This document shows positions 8,939 through 17,516 of a stretch of DNA of 56,875 bases, piece by piece. This DNA is from Treponema sp. UBA4873 (GTDB lineage: Bacteria; Spirochaetota; Spirochaetia; Treponematales; Treponemataceae). Location: assembly GCA_002399405.1 (NCBI GenBank), contig DHDP01000007.1:1-56875 (forward strand), written 5' to 3'. A program made the translations under genes and the position numbers. Below the pieces are notes generated by a model. It ran no database searches and was not told where the DNA came from. It worked only from the letters and a program-made list of their open reading frames with translations. Positions within the stretch are counted from its first letter, which is position 1, and each line of letters starts with the position of its first letter.

Positions 8939-9604
8939 ATGAAAGAAAAACTGCTGTTGGGAATATCCGGAAGTCCGAGAAAAGGGCGCAACACTGACAG
9001 GGCGCTGGAAGCTGCCATGACGGAAGCGGAGACAGTTCCCGGTATAAAAACTGAGATACTGTATTTGCGGGATTATCCGCATATTCATGATTGTATCGGC
9101 TGTTATGCCTGCTGCGGAGAAACCGCACACCGGGACGGCGGTATACACGCATGTCCGACGTTCGGCGACGACGATATGGGAAAAATTTATCCTGAGCTTG
9201 CGTCGTGCGCAGGTCTTATTCTTGCGTCTCCGGTATATTTCGGCACAGTCTCTGCGTTGATGAAGCGGTTTATGGACCGCACTGAAGGACTGCTCCGGTA
9301 CGGGCAAAGCAAGTATCAGTACGCACTGCAGCATAAAATCGGCGGGGGTATTGCCGTAGGCGGTAACCGGAATGCCGGTGAAGAATGGACGATTCAGACT
9401 ATGCATTATTTTTTCCTCATACACGATATGGTCGTTACGGGTTCGGGGGGTAAGCCGACCCCCGGATGTTATATCGGCGGCGGCGCGACGACATGGCCGA
9501 ACGACAAAAAAAAGCAGAGTGCCGTGGAGGATGACGCGCTGGGACTGCAGAGCTGCAGAAATCTGGGGCGCAATATTGCGGAAACAGTAATGCGCATAGG
9601 CTGA
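8939..9604 (+). CDS. Flavodoxin-like NAD(P)H/FMN reductase, possibly iron-sulfur flavoprotein
   Basis: This 221-residue protein begins LLLGISGSPRKGRNTDRA, the flavin-phosphate loop of the NADPH-dependent FMN reductase family, and has the usual LASPVYFGTVSALMKRFMDR strand and helix. A cysteine-rich loop (CIGCYACCGET, then HACP) resembles the compact cysteine cluster of iron-sulfur flavoproteins and could bind a 4Fe-4S centre. It is followed at once by the 2-hydroxyacid dehydrogenase gene, suggesting an operon. The physiological electron acceptor is unknown. Confidence 0.8.
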   Translation: MKEKLLLGISGSPRKGRNTDRALEAAMTEAETVPGIKTEILYLRDYPHIHDCIGCYACCGETAHRDGGIHACPTFGDDDMGKIYPELASCAGLILASPVYFGTVSALMKRFMDRTEGLLRYGQSKYQYALQHKIGGGIAVGGNRNAGEEWTIQTMHYFFLIHDMVVTGSGGKPTPGCYIGGGATTWPNDKKKQSAVEDDALGLQSCRNLGRNIAETVMRIG

Positions 9605-9610
9605 GTGCGT

Positions 9611-10549
9611 ATGAAAGAGATTGAAGCACTTTTTACCGTACCGTTCGACAGCGGATTTATCGGGCGTGTGAATGCTCTGGGGTATTGCGTATCGTTCATA
9701 CCGGAGGAATCTTTGACTGCGGCGGATTTGAAATTTCCGTTTGAAGTGCTGGTCTGCTTTAATCCTTTTCAGGATAAACCCCGCGGTTGCTTTGATTCCG
9801 TGCGGTGGATACAGCTCGTAAGCAGGGCCGTATCGCATGTGCCGGAATATCTGCGGGAACGAAAATCGCTCAGAATCACCGATAACGAAGGTGCCACATC
9901 CATTCCGATTGCCGAATCTGTAATTTGTTATCTGCTTCAGATATTCCGGAAGACAAGGGCGTTTGACAGGAAACAGCGGAATTCGGTATGGGAACTCGAT
10001 ACGGACGTGCAGGAGATTTTCGGGAAAAAAATCGGGATTCTGGGAACGGGAAACATTGCGCAGGAAACTGCGAAACGGCTGAAAGTTTTTGGTGCCTCGG
10101 TGTCAGGGGTAAACAGGAGCGGACAAAATCCTTCTGCTTTCTTTGATGATGTTGCGGCGATAGGCGACGGTGAAGCTCTTCATTCGCTGTACGGAGCGTG
10201 CGACGTAATTATATCGACTTTACCGGAAACGGAAGAAACGTTTCATATGCTTAACGAAAGTGCATTTGCCGTGATGAAGAAGGAGGTTGTGCTGATTAAC
10301 GTATCAAGAGGACATATTATTGATGAAAAAGCTCTGGTATATCGTCTGTCCCGGGGATTTTTCAGGGGAGTTGCGCTTGATGTGTTTGAAGAGGAACCTC
10401 TGCCCGGTTCGAGCCCGCTGTGGCATACGGACCGGGTTATTATCACTCCTCATAATGCCTTCTATTCGAATTTGTATCAGGACCGTATATCCGATGTGGT
10501 ATATGAAAATTGCAGGCGTTATGCGGAAAAAAGAGCAGAAAACTGCTGA
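9611..10549 (+). CDS. D-isomer specific 2-hydroxyacid dehydrogenase
   Basis: This 312-residue protein has the NAD-binding core (KKIGILGTGNIAQETAKRL), the catalytic Arg (NVSRGHIIDEKALV), the Glu (DVFEEEPLP) and the His (IITPHNAFYS). Enzymes of this family interconvert 2-keto acids and D-2-hydroxy acids with NAD(P)H, for example glyoxylate or phosphoglycerate. The substrate is not clear. I favour the ATG at 9611. A GTG at 9605 is also in frame. The gene sits directly after the FMN-reductase-like gene. Confidence 0.85.
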   Translation: MKEIEALFTVPFDSGFIGRVNALGYCVSFIPEESLTAADLKFPFEVLVCFNPFQDKPRGCFDSVRWIQLVSRAVSHVPEYLRERKSLRITDNEGATSIPIAESVICYLLQIFRKTRAFDRKQRNSVWELDTDVQEIFGKKIGILGTGNIAQETAKRLKVFGASVSGVNRSGQNPSAFFDDVAAIGDGEALHSLYGACDVIISTLPETEETFHMLNESAFAVMKKEVVLINVSRGHIIDEKALVYRLSRGFFRGVALDVFEEEPLPGSSPLWHTDRVIITPHNAFYSNLYQDRISDVVYENCRRYAEKRAENC

Positions 10550-10661
10550 AGCTGGAGCGGGAGTCTGCTCCGGGCCGTTCACGGACTGCCGTCGACTGTG
10601 TTAGTATATATATGTACACGTAAAAAGAGAGAATGCTGAACACGGGAGGCTGGAAGTATAC

Positions 10662-11885
10662 ATGTATATTACACTGTCGAAGCTGCTTGCGGATCCGGTT
10701 ATGAAGGATGTGCATGTGCTGACAATGAAGAATACTCTGGAAGACAGGATTGTCAGAAGCGTTCAGATTCTGGAAGGAGCTGATGCATGGCAGAGCGTCG
10801 GAAACGGCGAAATAGTTTTTCTTTCCGGGATTGGAATGGAATCACTCGAAACGGAGCTGATTACTTTCGTCCGGAAAATTGAAAAAAAGAACGCGTTTCT
10901 GGTTCTCCGTACCGGAAAATATATAGCGCAGGTTCCTGACTCGGTAATAGAAGTCTGCGGGGAATGTCAGGTGGTACTGCTTTCGCTCGACGCGGAAGTA
11001 AAAATGCAGCCTATTACAAGGAGAATATACGAGCTGCTGTTCGAAGAGGAAAACAGTCATCAGACTGTCGATGCTCTGATGAAAAGCCTGATAAAAGGAA
11101 CGTATTCGGCCGAAGAAGCGGAAAAAATTTATCAGCTCGGATTTTCTCAGGAACAGTATCACATTGCGGTTGCTGTCTGCATCGATCACAGTTTCGACAT
11201 CCGCGGGAAAACGGAACCGGGAAATTATGTCAGCACGCTTGCCGCAATACGCAATCAGCTTGCGGTTGTATTGAGAAGAAAGAAACAGGAACTTGTGTTT
11301 TCCACAATCGACAGCGGAATCATTTACGCGCTGATTGACAACCGCGATTCCTGCACCGACAGGAAATTTCTTATAAGTATTTTCCGCGGTCTGGAAAAAT
11401 TCGTGAAGGAGTCTTTTCCCGATATTACCTGCAGTATGGGAATCGGTACGCCGTTTCTGCAGCTGGCGGGGTGTGAAAAAAGCGTGAAGGAAGCTGTGCG
11501 CACGCTGCAGATTGTGTACGTGTGCCGCAGGACGGACGCTATCCGCTGTTACGACGATATAGGGATTTACAGGCTGCTGTTTGAATTGCAGGACTGGGAG
11601 GAATTCGAACGTATCAGAGACGGAATTTTCGGAAGGCTTGTTACTCACGATACGGAAAAGAATGAGAATCTTCTGAAGACTCTTGAAACGTATCTGGAGT
11701 GCGACAGGAATATCGGTATAACTGCACAGAAAATGCTGGTGCACCGGAATACGCTGAAATACCGGTTGAATAAAATCGAGGAAATTCTTTTGTGTGATTT
11801 GTCCGACGTAAACACCTGCTTTAATCTTAGACTGGGTTTTAAAATAGATAAATTTCTGGAAAGCGAACGCATGCGATTTCAGTAA
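10662..11885 (+). CDS. PucR-type transcriptional regulator
   Basis: This 407-residue protein has an N-terminal PucR-like ligand domain (TLSKLLADPVM, a family opening), a degenerate GGDEF-like middle and a C-terminal helix-turn-helix of the PucR/CdaR type (ITAQKMLVHRNTLKYRLNKI). Members control purine or amino-acid breakdown genes in response to a metabolite. The ribosome site GGGAGG precedes the ATG. Its place at the head of the peptidase, ABC-transporter and aminotransferase genes makes it the likely local activator. The ligand is unknown. Confidence 0.85.
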   Translation: MYITLSKLLADPVMKDVHVLTMKNTLEDRIVRSVQILEGADAWQSVGNGEIVFLSGIGMESLETELITFVRKIEKKNAFLVLRTGKYIAQVPDSVIEVCGECQVVLLSLDAEVKMQPITRRIYELLFEEENSHQTVDALMKSLIKGTYSAEEAEKIYQLGFSQEQYHIAVAVCIDHSFDIRGKTEPGNYVSTLAAIRNQLAVVLRRKKQELVFSTIDSGIIYALIDNRDSCTDRKFLISIFRGLEKFVKESFPDITCSMGIGTPFLQLAGCEKSVKEAVRTLQIVYVCRRTDAIRCYDDIGIYRLLFELQDWEEFERIRDGIFGRLVTHDTEKNENLLKTLETYLECDRNIGITAQKMLVHRNTLKYRLNKIEEILLCDLSDVNTCFNLRLGFKIDKFLESERMRFQ

Positions 11886-11935
11886 TTTTTTGCATAGTAA
11901 ATAGTAATAGGTATGGATAGGACGGGGTTAAAATA

Positions 11936-13105
11936 GTGACTGAACAGATTAACAAAAAGGAAATTGCGGAACTGACAAGAGAGCTCATAACTATACCGTC
12001 GGTCACGGGAACGGGCGATGTACGCAGAGCGTTTAAATTCGCGCAGGACTGGCTGAAAGAAAAGCGGATTGACGCGGAAATAGTCTGTCTTCACGGTGTC
12101 CAGAATTTAATCGCAGGAGTGGGGACGGAAAAAGGTTCCGGTCCGAATCTTTTGTGGGTATCCCATATGGATGTCGCTCCTGCAGGAAATTTTTTTGACT
12201 GGAGACATCCGCCGTTTTGCGGATACGAAGAGGGGGAATTCCTGTACGGACGCGGAGCGAGCGATGCGAAAAGCTGCGTTGCTTCCATGCTTATGGCGCT
12301 CGCGGAACTGAAAGCGGAGGAGCAGAATCTTCAGGGAAGAATCACGCTGATGCTTTCGGGAGTGGCCGAGAGCGGGAACGAGAACGGCATCGAAGGAATG
12401 CTTGAGGAATATGCCGGACGTTTCGACGCCGCAATCGTCGGTGAGGCGACTGACATGTGCATCGAAATTGCCCAGCGCGGGCTCAGGTGGATAGAGATAC
12501 GGCTCCGCGGTATTGCCAGCCATGCGGGACGGCCTTCGCTCGGTTTGAACGCAATCGGTGAAGCGGGGAAAATTCTGAACGCGTTCAACGGATATGTGTT
12601 TCATCAGAGGAACGATCTTTTCGAATCAGGGGCGCAGCAGCCGAGCATTTCGGTCAACAAAATTCACGGCGGAACCCAGAATAATCTTGTCGCCGAAGAG
12701 TGCAGACTGATTGTCGACCGCAGGATGATTCCGGGAGAAACCGAACAGTCGGTTATGAATGAAATTGAAGGAATTGTCCGTTCTGTCGTCGATCCAAGAT
12801 GCAGGGTTGAATACCGGATTCTCGGCAAAGGCTGGGATCCGTATATTCTCGACGAAAACGAGCTGATTGTGAGAGTGCTCAGAAACGCATACCGCGACGT
12901 GCTGAACACGGAACCGGTCATCAGGGGAAAAGGAACATGCACCGATGCGTCACGAATTTTCAAAAAAGGTATTCCCGTCGTGATGCTCGGTCCCGGGATT
13001 CCGTTCGAATCTCATATCAGCAACGAAAAAGTCAGCGTGGAACGAATCTGCCGGATGGTCGGAATTCTTGTTCATGCTTCAGAGATTTTCTTTTCGGAGC
13101 ACTGA
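11936..13105 (+). CDS. M20 family metallo-amidohydrolase (ArgE/DapE-like), copy 1
   Basis: This 389-residue protein has the M20 metal motifs: WVSHMDVAP (His and Asp ligands), LYGRGASDAKS (bridging Asp), AESGNENG (general-base region) and a dimerisation-domain His (ASHAGRPS). The family cleaves N-acyl amino acids, small peptides or ureido acids. The start is GTG at 11936 with only a weak GGGG upstream. A clear paralogue lies at 16355 on the far side of an amino-acid ABC transporter, with shared motifs such as RGLRWIE and HAGRP. The pair probably arose by duplication and may split two related substrates. Confidence 0.85.
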   Translation: MTEQINKKEIAELTRELITIPSVTGTGDVRRAFKFAQDWLKEKRIDAEIVCLHGVQNLIAGVGTEKGSGPNLLWVSHMDVAPAGNFFDWRHPPFCGYEEGEFLYGRGASDAKSCVASMLMALAELKAEEQNLQGRITLMLSGVAESGNENGIEGMLEEYAGRFDAAIVGEATDMCIEIAQRGLRWIEIRLRGIASHAGRPSLGLNAIGEAGKILNAFNGYVFHQRNDLFESGAQQPSISVNKIHGGTQNNLVAEECRLIVDRRMIPGETEQSVMNEIEGIVRSVVDPRCRVEYRILGKGWDPYILDENELIVRVLRNAYRDVLNTEPVIRGKGTCTDASRIFKKGIPVVMLGPGIPFESHISNEKVSVERICRMVGILVHASEIFFSEH

Positions 13106-13193
13106 ATTTACAAAAACAGGCAGATAATTTTGTACAGCGTGCATATATCAGCACTGTGTTTTTTATACTAGAATGCATGAGTGATAAACAACG

Positions 13194-13239
13194 AAGACGT
13201 TGGTTATTCCGGGAACGGAATGACTGACGTCTTTTTTTT
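13194..13239 (+). terminator. Terminator or attenuator ahead of the amino-acid ABC operon
   Basis: AAGACGT pairs with ACGTCTT, an inner TTATTCCG pairs with CGGAATGA, and a run of nine T follows at once. This is a textbook intrinsic terminator. It ends only seven bases before the GGAGG that serves the permease at 13259. A -10-like TATACT lies at 13164-13169, so the hairpin could sit inside a short leader and act as an attenuator. No convincing -35 was seen, so simple termination of the upstream gene is equally possible. Confidence 0.7.
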
Positions 13240-13258
13240 GCGTGCGGAGGAACAAAGA

Positions 13259-13918
13259 ATGAATTTTTCAAAACTGGTTCCGTATATATGGATGCTCGGA
13301 GACGGTCTGCTTACGACAATAAAGCTGACTGTTCTGTCTGCGGTATTCGGTTTTTTGATTGCAGTGATACTCGTTCTGATGGCGATTTCCAAAAAAAGCG
13401 TCCTCACGAAATTCGTGGAAGTATATTCTACGGGTATCAGGGCAATGCCGATGCTGCTGCAGTTGTTTATCGTATATTTTGCGTTTCCGCAGATTCTCGG
13501 GAATCTGTTCAACCTGTCCGCGTATTCGGCTGCAGTAATCGCGCTGTCGTTCAACGGTGCGGCTTATTATGCCGAAGTGATGCGCGGCGGAATAATTTCA
13601 ATCGACAAAGGTCAGCAGGAGGCCGCAAAAGCGCTGGGAATAGGACGGGGAAGAATCCTTGCCGGTATTGTGTTTCCTCAGGCGATGAAAAGGATTCTTC
13701 CGTCCATGCTGAGCGAGTTTGTATTGCTGTTCAAGGAAACGGCGCTCGTATCTCAGATAGGCGTAAAGGATTTGTTCTACACGGGGACGACTATAGGGAA
13801 AAATACATATTCACTGTTCGAGCCATATATTGCTGTAGCAGTGATTTATTACGTGATTGTCATGCTTATGGCATATGGGACGTCGTTAATCGAAAAACGG
13901 CTCAGAATCAGCGATTGA
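13259..13918 (+). CDS. Polar amino-acid ABC transporter permease
   Basis: This 219-residue membrane protein has about five helices and the His/Gln/Arg-family permease signature (EVMRGGIISIDKGQQEAAKA, the EAA loop that docks on the ATPase). The ATG at 13259 follows GGAGG at 13246-13250. An upstream in-frame start at 13181 falls in the terminator hairpin and is rejected. It is the first of four transporter genes. The second permease at 15663 likely forms a heterodimer with it. Confidence 0.9.
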   Translation: MNFSKLVPYIWMLGDGLLTTIKLTVLSAVFGFLIAVILVLMAISKKSVLTKFVEVYSTGIRAMPMLLQLFIVYFAFPQILGNLFNLSAYSAAVIALSFNGAAYYAEVMRGGIISIDKGQQEAAKALGIGRGRILAGIVFPQAMKRILPSMLSEFVLLFKETALVSQIGVKDLFYTGTTIGKNTYSLFEPYIAVAVIYYVIVMLMAYGTSLIEKRLRISD

Positions 13919-13935
13919 AAAAGGTAGACAACAGT

Positions 13936-14682
13936 ATGCAGAAGAACGATGAAATCATACAAATCAGCAATCTCGGTAAAAATTACGGTATGCTGGAAGT
14001 TTTTGACGGTATTTCGCTGAGCGTGAACAGAGGGGAAGTCGTTGCGGTTCTGGGACCGTCGGGTTCGGGCAAATCGACTATGTTAAGATGCATCAATCTG
14101 CTGGAAATACCCGACAGAGGAGAAATCATAGTGGACGGAAAAAGAATTACCGGTAAGCTCTCCAGAAAGGAAGTAAATGAACTTCGTACGAAAGTCGGTA
14201 TGGTTTTCCAGCATTTTAACCTTTTTCCTCATATGACAGTTCTGCAGAATATCACCTACGCGCCGAGGAAAGTTCTGAAACAGTCGAATGCGGAAGCTGA
14301 GCGGAACGCCCGCAGACTGCTTGCGCAGGTGGGACTTGAAAGCAAGGCAGACACATATCCGAGTAAAATTTCCGGCGGACAGAAACAGCGTGTGGCCATT
14401 GCGCGCGCCCTCGCGATGAATCCCGACGTACTTCTGTTCGACGAACCGACTTCGGCACTCGACCCTGAAATGGTTAAGGAAGTGTTGAACGTCATCCGCA
14501 GTCTTGCCGATTCGGGAATTACGATGATGATTGTGACGCACGAGATAGGATTTGCGAAACAGGTTGCGGATAAAATCTGCTTTGTGGATCACGGACAGGG
14601 AACTGTGTATACGCCCGCGGAAGAATTCTTCAGCAACTGTAAATCGGAACGGGCGCGCAGATTTCTGGAACAGATTATGTAA
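13936..14682 (+). CDS. Polar amino-acid ABC transporter ATPase
   Basis: This 248-residue protein has Walker A (GPSGSGKST), the Q-loop (MVFQHFNLFPHMTV, typical of GlnQ/HisP), the signature (SGGQKQR), Walker B (LLFDEPTSALDPE) and the H-loop (VTHEIGFA). It energises import with the flanking permeases. I start it at the ATG at 13936. The open frame extends far upstream through the permease gene, but that part is out-of-frame shadow. Confidence 0.92.
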   Translation: MQKNDEIIQISNLGKNYGMLEVFDGISLSVNRGEVVAVLGPSGSGKSTMLRCINLLEIPDRGEIIVDGKRITGKLSRKEVNELRTKVGMVFQHFNLFPHMTVLQNITYAPRKVLKQSNAEAERNARRLLAQVGLESKADTYPSKISGGQKQRVAIARALAMNPDVLLFDEPTSALDPEMVKEVLNVIRSLADSGITMMIVTHEIGFAKQVADKICFVDHGQGTVYTPAEEFFSNCKSERARRFLEQIM

Positions 14683-14742
14683 AAACCTTTGCTCTGAAAG
14701 CGTACGTTTTCAGACGGGAATATTATTAACAAGGAGAAATGT

Positions 14743-15633
14743 ATGAAGAACAGAATCGGACAGTTCACGCTGGCTGCGGCGGCAACAGTATTGCTCGCAG
14801 CCTGCAGCGGTAAGCAGGCAAAATCGGACAGTGCCGTATCCGCAGAGACTCAGGCACCGCAGTCCGTCGCAACGGCTTCTGCGGACAGTTCCGCGGCGGG
14901 CGGCGGTATTCCGTTAAAAGCCGACGGCTCGAAGCTGATGGCGGGCGTCGCGGTGAAAGTTGCAAGCGATACGTTCAAACCGTACCGGTTTCAGGATACG
15001 TCCGGAAAATGGACGGGTTACGATTTCGCCGTTCTTGACGCACTGTCGGACATACTCGGTTTCACCTACGAGTTCAACGAAATCGAATTCTCGGGCGTGG
15101 TAGCCTCCGTTTCGATGGGTAAAAGCACGCTTGCTCCTACACTGTGTGCGACTGCGGAACGGGAAAAGGTTCTCGATTTTACGGACCCGTATCATATTCC
15201 GAAACCGCTGTTTGCCGTGCTGAAAACTTCGGGATACTCGTCGTCCGGCGATCTGATGGGGAAAAAGGTTGTCGTCACGTTCGGAACAACATGGGAAACT
15301 ATGCTCAGGGAAAAATTTACCGGCGGAACTATTACTGCAATGGATACGTTATCCTCCGCAGTAGCGGATGTAAAAACCGGACGTCAGGATGCGCTTTTCG
15401 GAGATTCTGTGCAGATTGCCCAGTATGCGAAAGAGAATGATTTGAAGACGATACCGTGGAACGTTGATTACCAGGTTCCTGCAGATAATTTCGGATTCAA
15501 GAAAGGCTCACCTTATGTAGACCCGTTCAACAAGGCGCTGAAATATCTGAAGAAAACGGGAAAGCTCGGAGAAATTCAGGCACAGTGGCTCGGACAGGAC
15601 AGTGTAACGGACTGGAGTTCTGCGGCTGAATAA
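14743..15633 (+). CDS. Amino-acid ABC transporter substrate-binding lipoprotein
   Basis: This 296-residue protein has a lipoprotein signal (TVLLAAC, with Cys as the modified residue), then a Ser/Ala-rich tether, then a periplasmic-binding domain of the polar amino-acid type (FKPYRFQDTSGKWTGYDFAV, then REKVLDFTDPYH). It captures the substrate outside the inner membrane for the permeases at 13259 and 15663. The ribosome site AAGGAG precedes the ATG. The ligand cannot be read, but the neighbouring amidohydrolases suggest an amino acid or an acylated derivative. Confidence 0.9.
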   Translation: MKNRIGQFTLAAAATVLLAACSGKQAKSDSAVSAETQAPQSVATASADSSAAGGGIPLKADGSKLMAGVAVKVASDTFKPYRFQDTSGKWTGYDFAVLDALSDILGFTYEFNEIEFSGVVASVSMGKSTLAPTLCATAEREKVLDFTDPYHIPKPLFAVLKTSGYSSSGDLMGKKVVVTFGTTWETMLREKFTGGTITAMDTLSSAVADVKTGRQDALFGDSVQIAQYAKENDLKTIPWNVDYQVPADNFGFKKGSPYVDPFNKALKYLKKTGKLGEIQAQWLGQDSVTDWSSAAE

Positions 15634-15662
15634 CGGTTGACCGGGAAAAGAGAGGTACGCGC

Positions 15663-16331
15663 ATGTCGCTGCATTTTGAGCGGTTGGGGAAATATTTTAA
15701 TTATTACTGGGAAGGTCTCGGTATTACACTCACTATTACAGGCGTCACTCTGATTCTGAGTATTCTGGCCGCTGCAGTGATTCTGATTATGAGATTGTCG
15801 AGGTTCAGAATACTAAAAGCTGCAGCTGCCTTTTACATATCGTTTTTCAGGGGTGTGCCGGTAATTGTACAGCTGTTTATTGTGTACTTCGGCAGCGCGG
15901 CGATGACCGGAAACAAAATCGTTCTTTCCGCGACTGTGGCTTCAATCGTTACGTTTACGCTGAATACTTCAGCGTACCTCTCTGAAAACATACGGGGCGG
16001 AATTCTCGGAGTTGACCACGGTCAGTCGGAGGCTGCCAGCGCCCTGGGTATAGGCCGCAGCAGATGCATGCTGGCAATCATACTGCCGCAGGCGCTGCGT
16101 TCCGTAATGCCCGCGGTTGTTAATACGACGATTACGCTGCTGAAAAATTCCTCCATAATATCTCAGATAGGCGTGATGGATCTGATGCGCAGCGGCCAGG
16201 TGATTATGAATGTTACGTATCTTTCTTTTGAACCGCTGATTGTCGTGGCACTGTTCTACCTGACAATTATTTTGTTAATTACGTTTCTGGGAAAATATGC
16301 AGAAAAATATTTTAATCGCTCGGAAATATAG
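15663..16331 (+). CDS. Polar amino-acid ABC transporter permease, second subunit
   Basis: This 222-residue membrane protein is of the same family as the permease at 13259 (FRGVPVIVQLFIVYFG, then ENIRGGILGVDHGQSEAASA, the EAA loop). It is separated from the binding protein by only 29 bp. Two different permeases around one ATPase point to a heterodimeric channel. Confidence 0.9.
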   Translation: MSLHFERLGKYFNYYWEGLGITLTITGVTLILSILAAAVILIMRLSRFRILKAAAAFYISFFRGVPVIVQLFIVYFGSAAMTGNKIVLSATVASIVTFTLNTSAYLSENIRGGILGVDHGQSEAASALGIGRSRCMLAIILPQALRSVMPAVVNTTITLLKNSSIISQIGVMDLMRSGQVIMNVTYLSFEPLIVVALFYLTIILLITFLGKYAEKYFNRSEI

Positions 16332-16354
16332 GTATAGGCAACTAGGAGATATGA

Positions 16355-17506
16355 ATGATAATTGATCGAGAAAGTGCAGAAAAACTGACAACTGAACTGA
16401 TTTCTTTCCCATCCGTGACAGGCCAGCCCGACGTACAGCGTTGTGCCGAATTTATCTGCGACTGGTTCAGCGCAGTCGGGATTCAGTCGAAGATTGTTTC
16501 CTTCAACGGTGTTCCGAATGTCGTCGCAACAATGGGAAAGAAGGGCGGAAAACGGCTGCTGCTGGACGGACATTTCGATGTAATGCCCCCGGGCGACATG
16601 AACGAATGGCATACCGACCCGTTTAATGCGGTGGAAAAAGACGGCTGGCTGTACGGCCGCGGATGTGCCGATATGAAAAGCGGCGTTGCAGCAGCCATGC
16701 TGGCCATGAAAAATCTGCAGGAGACGCAGACGGAACTGAACGGCGAACTTGTTTTTTACGGCATCGGCGACGAAGAAACGGGCAGCGTTCACGGTACGCT
16801 TGCGCTTCTTGCGGAATACGACCGCAGATTTGACGGCGCGATTGTCCCCGAACCGACCGATTTTTGCATTGAGCGCGCGCAGAGGGGACTGCGCTGGATT
16901 GAATTTCACGTGAAGGGAAAGGCGTGTCATGCGGGCCGGCCTCACGTCGGAAAAAACGCGGTCGAGCAGGCTTCCAAAGTTATTATCGCGCTGAAGAATA
17001 TTCAGTATGACGTTTCAAATTCGCTGTTCGAAAAGGGACTGGAGAAACCGAGTCTTTCCGTCAACCTGATCAACGGAGGAATCCGGAACAATATCATTGC
17101 CGAGGATTGTACGTTCCTGATCGACAGGCGGCTCCTGCCGGGAGAGACGGTCGAAAATATCATGAATCAGGTCAGAGCGGCCGCGGAAAGCGTCATGGAT
17201 GAAGGTTTTGCCTTCGACATGCATCTTGTCAACAACGGCTGGGATCCTTTTATAACCGACGGGAATGATCCCGTTGTACAGACGCTTGTCGATGCATACA
17301 AGGATGTTGCCGGGCACGCACCCGTTGTACGGGGAAAGGGCGGCTGTACGGACGCTTCTCATATATCGAATGCCGGCATACCGGTAGTAATTCTCGGGCC
17401 GGGCAGCGCCGACGAATCGCATACCGCGAATGAGAAAACAAATACAGACAGAATCGCAATGACCGCGGAAATTATTAAAAAAGCAGCAGCCGTGTATCTG
17501 TCATAA
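16355..17506 (+). CDS. M20 family metallo-amidohydrolase (ArgE/DapE-like), copy 2
   Basis: This 383-residue paralogue of the gene at 11936 carries LLDGHFDVMPPGD, LYGRGCADMKSG, GDEETGS and KACHAGRPH, so all the metal and catalytic positions of the family are kept. It follows the second permease by 23 bp and is followed by an aminotransferase 10 bp on, so uptake, deacylation and transamination are probably one pathway. The exact acyl group is unknown. Confidence 0.87.
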   Translation: MIIDRESAEKLTTELISFPSVTGQPDVQRCAEFICDWFSAVGIQSKIVSFNGVPNVVATMGKKGGKRLLLDGHFDVMPPGDMNEWHTDPFNAVEKDGWLYGRGCADMKSGVAAAMLAMKNLQETQTELNGELVFYGIGDEETGSVHGTLALLAEYDRRFDGAIVPEPTDFCIERAQRGLRWIEFHVKGKACHAGRPHVGKNAVEQASKVIIALKNIQYDVSNSLFEKGLEKPSLSVNLINGGIRNNIIAEDCTFLIDRRLLPGETVENIMNQVRAAAESVMDEGFAFDMHLVNNGWDPFITDGNDPVVQTLVDAYKDVAGHAPVVRGKGGCTDASHISNAGIPVVILGPGSADESHTANEKTNTDRIAMTAEIIKKAAAVYLS

Positions 17507-17516
17507 GGAGTATAAA

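Noticed and set aside
13288..13935. Extended N-terminus for the ABC ATPase
   Set aside because: This part overlaps the permease out of frame and reads as nonsense rich in Arg and Cys. The ATPase family starts near 13936.
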